NCBI RefSeq assembly: GCF_001723175.1
Contig: NC_064653.1
Location: 1,922,001 to 1,986,000 of the forward strand
Direction of reading: 5' to 3'
Length of the DNA: 64,000 bases
From: Penicillium oxalicum
Taxonomy: Eukaryota; Ascomycota; Eurotiomycetes; Eurotiales; Aspergillaceae
Part shown: positions 56,531 to 64,000 of the stretch, one piece after another
Numbering within the stretch: the stretch's first letter is position 1
How the letters are laid out: each line of letters begins with the position of its first letter
Program-made: the position numbers and the translations under genes
The notes under the pieces: generated by a model
Database searches by the model: none
Told to the model about the DNA's origin: nothing
Seen by the model: only the letters and a program-made list of their open reading frames with translations

Positions 56531-58961
56531 TCAGTCTTCTTCATTCTCAACCCCGCGTGACTTGCCTTGCTTTTCTTGCATGACCTGCGTGATGGAGATC
56601 AAATTCGAGTAGAACTCCGTCACCCTCGGATGCACCATGACTTTGCGCGGATCGAATCGCAAGACCTGTAGACCAGCTTGCGATGTTGCACGACTCAATG
56701 CCACATAGGCCTGTCCCTTTTCGAAGACTCGACCCAAGTCAACTTTGACCCGCTGCAAAGTTTGGCCTTGAGCTTTGTGGATGGACAATGCCCAAGCCAA
56801 GATGAGAGGCACTTGCTGGCGTTGTGCTTGGACTTCTCCATTGGGAAGTTCGATCTTCCAGGCTTCAGGTTGACACAGCAGATGGCGTTCTGTCCCATCA
56901 GGTTGAACGAAACTGACCAGAGGCCACTTTCGTGTCACTGTGACTCCTCCCTCTTTGTGAGCCAGGGGCTTTAGCTTCTTTCGAGCGCGAAGTGCTGCCT
57001 CATCCTCATTTTCATTTTCACCCGCAACAAAGACACCTTCATTGTCCTTATAGCAGTCAAAAGTTGTCTCGTCCATGAATGCCACCACCCGGCCAATGGA
57101 GCCATTCACGAGCGTGTCTTCCATGTTCTTGATAAGCATCACCTGTGCACCCTTTTTGAGATGTATCGTCATCGGCGCCATGCAGTTGGAGAGAAGCTTC
57201 TCCCGATGTTGAGGATCCTGGATCGTTCCTGAATCCACAGCCTGAAACGTCATGACTTCCCCGGAGAGCCGACTCATCCGCTGTGAGTTTGCGTTCTCTA
57301 CCTCGGCACGAGTGGGAAATCTGGCACAGGTTAGTCAATGTTTATCAGACCAGCTTGGGTATCAAAAATGGAAACGCACAGTTCGGTTGCTTCAAGGGCG
57401 TCATGGAAATCAAGAGGCCGGGACAGCTTTCGAAATGCATCAATAGTGGTTGGACTGATCTTGCCCAATCGCATTTCATTGAGCATCGAAGCAAACTCAG
57501 GGTCCTTCTGGCGAAACACGTGTGTCAGAAGAATCGTGTGCTGGATCGTGGTGTTCCACGTTGCTGCTGCGAAGGCAAACCGTGCCTCCCGACCATGGCC
57601 CTCCGGTACAGGCGGCAATTGGAAAAAGTCCCCGGTCACCACGAGTTGAATGCCTCCGAAAGCACGACCATTGTTGCGAATTCGTCGTGCAATTTCCTCG
57701 AGCTTGTCAAATAGATCACCATCAACCATAGACACCTCATCAATGATCAGGACCTTGGTGCGCAGCCATCGATTGCGAGCTTTCTGGTTTTTTTTTATCT
57801 ACTTTCGTGTCAGACTTGAGATATTATTCTCATTGGGCATGGAAAACCTTTTACCTTCTTCACCAATTCGGGAACGGGCTCCTTGCCTAATCCAATGCCT
57901 GCAAAACTGTGAAGTGTAACGCCTTCAATGTTACAAGCGGCCAGACCAGTCGACGCGGTCACTGCAACTCGGTCTGGCTCCCGTTTGTACTTGTCCCGCA
58001 ACTTCTTGATGATCTCCCTCATCAACACTGACTTTCCGGTACCAGCCGAGCCAGTGAAGAAGATACTTTTGCCATGGGTAACAACTGCATCCACCACGTG
58101 TAATTGTTCGTCACTGAGGAAGACTTTGGCCAGTTTGGCGTTGCCTCGTTGCTTGGGAGCGCAATCGGCCTTTTGGCTTTTCTTATATTCCCGCCGGAGC
58201 TCTTTCTGCTCCTCTTTGATAGCACTGGCACTCTTATTCCAGGGTTCAGCGGGTCTGGGTCTTTTTGGCGTAGCAAAGCTGTTCTTCCGTGATTCCGAAA
58301 GCTCCTCCTCCTGGGTCTCCTTTAGCCAGGGCAGAGTCCGCGGTTTCGGTGGTGGCTGAAAGTGGGATGGAGGAGAGGATGACCACGGAACTTGAATGCT
58401 ACTGGGTGGCGCAGCTTGCTCTTGGGATAGGGGTGGAAGCTCCGGGTACTTGATGTCCGATGGAGACTCCTTTGCGCGCGGGGCAACCACATTATGATGA
58501 TCGGGGGAAGTTAAATCAATGGTCGGGTAATTGACCGGATCAGGTTTCGAAGCATAGGTCGAACTCGTCGCCGATGGTATATTCAGAGCTATGGGCTCGT
58601 CAATGTCGAGATCCAGATCATCGTCGAAATCATTCTCGTCGAAGTAGACGGCACTGTGGAGGGAGCCCAGTGTGGATTCCCCACCATTCGTCATGTCTAT
58701 CTTTCGTTTGACACCGACAGATTGTGGCTGAGCAGGTTTGGAGGGCAAGACCGTGTTTGCACGAAGGAAATTGGACTGGAGCGGTTTGGCAGGTCCCCCG
58801 GGGTGATCTTTCACGGCTTTTTTGAACATATTAGTGTCCCCGGAATGGAGCCGTGGCGGTGCCGATGTGAAGGTGGAAGAAATTGTCGGCCTCAGAGAAC
58901 AGCTTGGTGAGAGTAGTCGAGTAATACGCGTACCTCGAGGACTAGCCCTGGAAGCGCGCAT
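56531..58961 (-). CDS. pif1: Pif1-family 5'-3' DNA helicase
   Basis: Three exons, 58961-57855, 57798-57380 and 57320-56531, give 771 aa. The N-terminus (about residues 1-40) is rich in Arg, Ser and Thr with no acidic residue, as in a mitochondrial presequence. A second in-frame ATG lies at codon 45. A disordered acidic and Pro-rich stretch leads to the helicase: Walker A '[16 protein letters not shown]' (about residue 310), '[20 protein letters not shown]', Walker B '[20 protein letters not shown]', '[14 protein letters not shown]', '[20 protein letters not shown]', 'GAQVMLIKN', and the final '[20 protein letters not shown]' with '[12 protein letters not shown]'. Pif1 unwinds G-quadruplexes, limits telomerase and maintains mitochondrial DNA. 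Intron 1 (57799-57854) ends next to an A9 run, and phase fixes the acceptor. The start of the BRCT gene is about 1.4 kb away on the other strand. Confidence 0.93.
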
Positions 58962-60398
58962 AAACAGGGATCACCACGGATAGCGTCGCGACGAAGGCGA
59001 TGATCGAGGATGGGGGCTTTCGGCCAAATTGCGGCGTCGATAGATTCCATTTCTTTGTAACGCGTGCACGAGCGACGCGCTCTGGATCAACCTTGTCCGA
59101 TGGCCTGAGGCACCTAATTTAACTTCTTCGGGACGTACCCACCCCACCGCCCAGGCGCCTTGAGTGGAGTCAGGTACCATCAATCTTAATTATCCTGTTG
59201 ACGATTCCAACACATGTAGATGACATTGATGTTCTTGGAGCGAGATGTCGGTACCGCCGATACTTGATTCTTGTCAGCTTACACAATCTATGCAAGCGAG
59301 ACTGACCTTGATTAGTGAAATCTGTGCCCGTGCCATCTCTTCTCAAACCTCGATACTATTCTCCGCGAGTCCCAAACCAATCACTCAATCTCTTAGCACA
59401 AAAATGCACCTATCCACACCCCCAAGTTCAAACACCAGAATTCCGTCACCATCTACTAGCATTCGGCATGCATTTCAAAATGTGGAGCACACCATCAATA
59501 CGAGGTTAATGATTGTACAGGCTCAGAACTTTCGTAACAGGTACGTCAGCGCCTTCTTTGGCATGAAGATGAGCTCTGGCGGTATACAGGTAGTACTTTG
59601 GCGTTTGCGGGATCACCAAGTCGCTATGGATCTAGCCCATTCCATAAGATCACTGAAATACATGCTTAGGCGTGTAAAGCTTGAAAAACAAGCAGCCACT
59701 AGGTACATATAACCCACGTGGAGGGTTTTTTATCGCTTTTGCTACTGCCTGGTCAGCCTTGCAGTCGAATGGAGCACAGATATATGTTTATCCCCTTCTG
59801 ACTTCAATGACCCAGGATATCAGCTACATACCTATACGAAGCAATGTTTTTGGATAGTAACTTCTTCACCAATGGGATATCCGATGATCATTGCGTTCCA
59901 GATGACCTTTTTTCAATCTGAATTGGGACATAGTTTGTCATTTTGTTAGATGCGGTGGATCCAACTTGGTTCTTCGTTGAAATACGTTGAGAGTCAAAAG
60001 AGCGCACGGCAAAGCTCTCAGTATGAACGATGCATAAGTCAAGATTGATGCAGGGACTGGAACCGGTGGGTGACACTTACTGCCACAGTCATGTACTAAA
60101 CAGCACAGCGCTGAAGTACTGCGTTGGACTGTCTCCGCAGCGGCCCCACACCTTATCTGCCGATCAACTTTCGCCGAGGGCGAAGACACGTGATCTCCAA
60201 AGAATCCCGCGACGCGCTGGGATCAGAAGGAACCAGGTATGGACACTCTCATTCATCCAAGGTGTTGAGGACGAGATACTTGCTTGTCAGACCCGCTGGA
60301 TTGGAGCTGGATCAATTTTCTTGAGAGCCATGAAGAATGTCGGAGACCGAAGCCCCAGGTGAGTGGTGCCGTTTCGTGGTCTGCTCGCCTCCGTGTGT
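58962..60398. other. Divergent intergenic region with one doubtful ORF
   Basis: A plus-strand ATG frame at 59245-59712 (155 codons, Ser/Thr-rich at first, basic later) has no recognised domain or splice support. The rest is the promoter of pif1 and of the BRCT gene. No RNA gene was seen. Confidence 0.45.
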
Positions 60399-63058
60399 AT
60401 GCGACATGCTCATGCTGCGAAACACGACAAAGAGCACCCGCTCTTGGGTGCGGTCATATGCTTTACATCGGTACCCTTAGAACAGAGGGTATGATATCAT
60501 GACGACAATCTTGCCTTGAAGAGACAGAATCCACTGACGCACCAATCTCCAACTCACAGACCCAACTCAGCAATGTCGCGAAGGAGATGGGCGCAATTGA
60601 GCGGCCGGACCTTACAGCAGATGTGACACACCTACTTGTCGGCGCAACCGACTCTCCCAAATACAAATTTGTCGCCCGCGAGCGGAATGACGTGACTGTT
60701 CTGAGACCAGAATGGATCGAGGCTGTTCGACAATCGTGGATGCAAGGCGGGGACACGGACATTCAAGCACTAGTCAAACAATACGAACTTCCGACTTTTT
60801 TTGGCCTCACGATATGTATCACAGGTTTCTCCGACAGTGAGTAACTCATCCACGCAAAGCTTTGGAAAAAAAAAATTTCGCTCGGACTGATCTCATCTCG
60901 TCAGTGGCCTTTCGAACTCAGATGCACGACCTCGCGGTAGAAAACGGAGCTGAATTTCGGAAAGATCTCACCAAAAGCGTGACTCACCTCGTCTCTCGCA
61001 GCACCGAGGGCGAGAAATACAAATTCGCCACCCAGTGGAACATCAAAGTTGTGACTGTGAAATGGTTTCACGATTGTCTCGACCGCGGAATGATCCTGGA
61101 TGAAGACAAGTACCACCCATCTCTGCCCTTGGAGCAGCAAGGCCTCGGGGCTTGGGATCGAAGGATACCTCTCAGTGCCAAGATGCAGCTCGGTAAAGCA
61201 AGAGCGGCTGCGGATGATACCTCGTCGAATCCGAGGCCGAAGAAAAAGATCCGTCGTACTGCGAGCACCAAACTGGTCGGTGAAAACGAAAACATCTGGG
61301 GCGATATAATTGGGGTTGGTCTCGCCAACGAGGTGGCCGAATCAAGGTCCAAGCTGTCAGACGTGACGAAGGAGGCAAAATCGAAGCCTCTGATACAAGC
61401 AGCCAAATCGTTTGCAAGTGAATCGACCTTCAGTGAACCTCTGGAGCCTCGGGGGCCGCCTGAGCAACCTATTCATGTCCCCAAAGGGTTTTTAGATGGA
61501 TGCTTCTTTTACGTTCACGGATTCACACCTAAGCAGGTAAGCTCGGGCCAGTAGGGATGTGCACGACGGATTTTGAGACTAATTCCACGATCAGAAAGAC
61601 GTGCTACGACACCACCTCGAATATAACGCGGCTCAGTGCGTTGGCTCCTTATCTGAATTAGCAAGCCCCAGTATCCCCAAGACAGGACAGGGGCTTTATG
61701 TCATGGTTCCATATAAGACCCCTAGGTCGGACATCCCGCCCACAGACGATATGGCATTTGAATGCGAAATTGTCACAGACATGTGGCTAGAACGATGTCT
61801 GGATGCTCGAACTTTGGTGCCACCCGAATCTCACGTTGCGAGTACTCCATTTCCGAAATTCCCCATTCCCGGCTTTGCGGGGATGCGGATTTGCTCCACT
61901 GGATTCACTCGCATTGATCTTCTCCATCTCTCTAAGCTAGTTGATTTAATGGGGGCGCGCTATGATGAATACCTTACGCCCAAGGCGTCCGTCCTCATTT
62001 GTAATGACCCTCAAACGGCGAGCTCTGACAAGCTTCGCCATACCAGTGAATGGGGAGTTCCAGCCGTGTCTGCTGACTGGTTCTGGATTTCTGTGAAAGC
62101 GGGCCAGAAGAAATCGTTCGAGCCGTACATCGTTCGCAAGGGTGTCTCGCAACATCCAAGCAGCGACGGCGGGCTGAATGCAGACTCTGCGAGTGGCAAG
62201 CAGTTCCGTCAACTATCTGCCAAAGCCAGTTCAAGAATCCCCACGACGAATCAGGATGCGCCCGTCAAACAGCCAGTGGAAAAGTCACTGCACGATGGCA
62301 ATAGTGCTTCCCGACTAATGATCCCTGGCGATGGATTCGTGGACGAGAAGTCAGCTGAACACCCGCAAGCGAGCGTAGCAGAATCACGCTCTCCTTCGCC
62401 CGACAGGAGCAAGGCTACGACTCTCAGCGAGGACCCTCCAGAGCCACTCAAGGCAGCAGGACCCTCGGCACTGGACTCTGCGCTGAAGGGTCTTCTTCAA
62501 CAAGCCCAAGCGGCCAAGACTCGACGTCAGTCTGAGAGTATGACCACAGACGAAGGCTCCCATCCGCTCCGTCGGAAACGCAAACCTCTTCTCGGCCGTG
62601 CGCCTTCACACTCGTCCCATCGAGCCGCCGAGCTCAGCCACGCACCGTCGCGTGCTAGCTCTATCGATACTCTCAATGACGACGGGCTCGGATCGGTACT
62701 CGAGAGTGCCGGAAACACGCGAGAGAATTCCTTCTCTCGCACTAATAGTCGCCATGAGCAGAGCCTATCGTCAATTTTCAGCGGCGCCAAATTCGATTTC
62801 CTGGCACACCCGGCCGGCGAATCGGTCGCTCACGAAGATGAAGAAAACCAGCAACCCCAGATGACTCAGTTGGACTACGAAGACCCTGACGCCAAAGCGA
62901 TGAGGGCGGAGTTCCTGCGAAACGCAGGCAAGTTAGCAGACAAGGCGACCGACGCCGATTCAGAGATGCTGCTGGGTCAAGTTCGGGAATTAGAGGATGT
63001 TGGATGGGGCCATGGGCGTCGGACTCGAAAGCAACCGCCCAAAGAAGATTACGAATAA
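60399..63058 (+). CDS. dpb11: Multi-BRCT replication/checkpoint protein (TopBP1/Dpb11/Rad4 family)
   Basis: Four exons give 820 aa: 60399-60488, 60560-60836, 60905-61536 and 61595-63058. I chose the ATG at 60399 because it leads in frame, after a short basic stretch, into BRCT1 'HPLLGAVICFTSVPLEQR', which splices in phase 0 to 'TQLSNVAKEMGAIE'. 'TADVTHLLVGATDSPKYKFV' and 'EWIEAVRQSW' complete BRCT1. BRCT2 runs from 'LPTFFGLTICITGFSD' to 'KSVTHLVSRSTEGEKYKFAT' and 'WFHDCLDRG'. BRCT3 starts 'LDGCFFYVHGFTPKQ', and BRCT4 runs from 'FAGMRICSTGFTRIDLLHL' to 'VPAVSADWFWISVKAG'. The pattern and order match fission yeast Rad4. These proteins bind phosphorylated Sld3/Treslin and the 9-1-1 clamp to start replication and activate ATR. 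The last 270 residues are disordered, with Ser-rich segments and an acidic, then basic, end. Confidence 0.92.
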
Positions 63059-64000
63059 TGAGGATGGCCGGACGGTCCTGAAAGGTATCCCTCACGCAGG
63101 TCCTTGTTCGGCTGTGGAGGCATTGCATGGCTCGAGATTGGCGCATGAATCATTTGGTATTTGGTGAACTGCATTTTTGAAAGGCTGATTTCCGGAAACT
63201 GAGCAATTGATTTAAGAAAGCCGGCAAGGATAATAGTAGAAGCGAGTCGAGTATGGCGCATTTGGCCAACCCGCTTTGGCACGTGCTTGGACAAATACGC
63301 CTCCTTTGAGTACATTCACCTGCATCGCATCAACACACCAGAGTTGCTTGTCTGGATGCTTCCACTAGTACGTACGATGATCTAACGAAGCTGCGAATCC
63401 ACTTCGTTTTGCTCTAGCCTGCTCAAGATATGTTCGATGTGTCCCATTTGTGTTTCAAAATTTGCTCTGGCCGCAACGGTCGCCTTGCGATGGGGCATGC
63501 CTGATGTACCGTTTCGCAGAAGTCGTCGGAGACTAGTCCCAGCCCACCAGTGGGCGTTGGACGAATATTTGTACAGATCCAATCCCAAATTGACGTCACT
63601 CAAAATATGTACTTTCATCCAAACGATGTTAGCCTCACCGTCAGCCAGCTTCGGCTGTCCGGCGGGCAATGAACAACCGATTGAGAACTACCCAGTACAG
63701 ACGGGCAGTGACTTTAAAGCTGCATGGCGAGGTCATTTGTTCCACGAGTCACGGCCCGACTCTCGGAACAAAGTGATCGTCTCGACCGGCAGCGTCAATC
63801 CCCCGGTGAGCACCCCCGCTGGATGTGGAGTCAATACCCAATTTGGGGGGCTGATGTTGAAGTGAATCTATGTTATGTGCCTGCTACCAGTGGGCAAGTT
63901 GGTACAGTCAATTGATGCGATGATTTCAGGTCAGTTCTGAATCAGCGTGGAATCCATTCGACCGGTGGACCCATCAATGATGGACCGGAACGTTGTAATG
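63059..64000. other. Right edge; possible partial gene on the minus strand
   Basis: On the minus strand 63382 to about 63690 stays open and reads 'ADGEANIVWMKVHILSDVNL' to a charged end 'HILSRLEQNEVDSQLR'. It is preceded by an acceptor-like GGGTAG near 63690, so it could be the last exon of a gene extending past the window. A plus-strand ATG frame at 63437-63865 overlaps it. Neither is recognised. Confidence 0.3.

Noticed and set aside
59245..59712. 155-codon plus-strand ATG frame
   Set aside because: No recognised domain, composition changes midway, no splice or promoter support; kept only as a note in the intergenic entry.

Overview
The window is nuclear DNA of a filamentous ascomycete, most likely a member of the Eurotiales (Penicillium or Aspergillus type). 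Genes carry short introns of about 50-130 nt with GTAAGT-like donors, CTAAT/CTGAC-like branch sites and (C/T)AG acceptors. The gene set also fits: a palH/RIM21 ambient-pH sensor, an aspergillopepsin-type acid protease, two Zn(II)2Cys6 regulators, a SAT4/rhodopsin-like fungal membrane protein and a fungal MscL. I see no rRNA, tRNA, CRISPR array or intact transposon.

Left part (1-11.4 kb): a PLAC8 cysteine-rich protein (+), a seven-helix rhodopsin-like fungal membrane protein (+), a fungal large-conductance mechanosensitive channel with a C-terminal zinc ribbon (+), a small Dabb-domain protein (+) and a TPT/SLC35-type nucleotide-sugar transporter (-) with a 6-nt micro-exon. After a 2.6-kb gap come two convergent Fe(II)-dependent oxygenase genes: a 2-oxoglutarate/isopenicillin-N-synthase-like enzyme (+) and a phytanoyl-CoA-dioxygenase-like enzyme (-).

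Middle (18.8-37.1 kb): an F-box protein (-), an MFS transporter (+), palH (-), the secreted aspartic protease pepA (-) with a clear TATA box and several PacC-type hexamers upstream, a 3.7-kb stretch with no recognisable gene, and a large ARO80-like Zn2Cys6 regulator (-).

Right part (38.7-64 kb) is dense in housekeeping genes: a UVRAG/Vps38-like PI3K-complex subunit (-), mitochondrial mL67/Mhr1 (+), a PP2C phosphatase (-), the U-box cyclophilin Cyp8/PPIL2 (-), another Zn2Cys6 regulator (+), Edc3 (-), the Pif1 helicase (-) and the TopBP1/Dpb11/Rad4 BRCT protein (+). The UVRAG-like gene and edc3 cannot be read through as given. Three single-base indels, all at short C/G runs, are needed, which points to assembly errors or to real gene damage.

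Exon boundaries below were worked out by hand from splice-site consensus, codon phase and family resemblance. Family assignments come from recognised motifs, not from database searches. I found no convincing wholly new system. The strongest points to follow up are the micro-exons, the frameshifts, the zinc-ribbon MscL, the two possible Pif1 starts and a perfect 15-bp hairpin.
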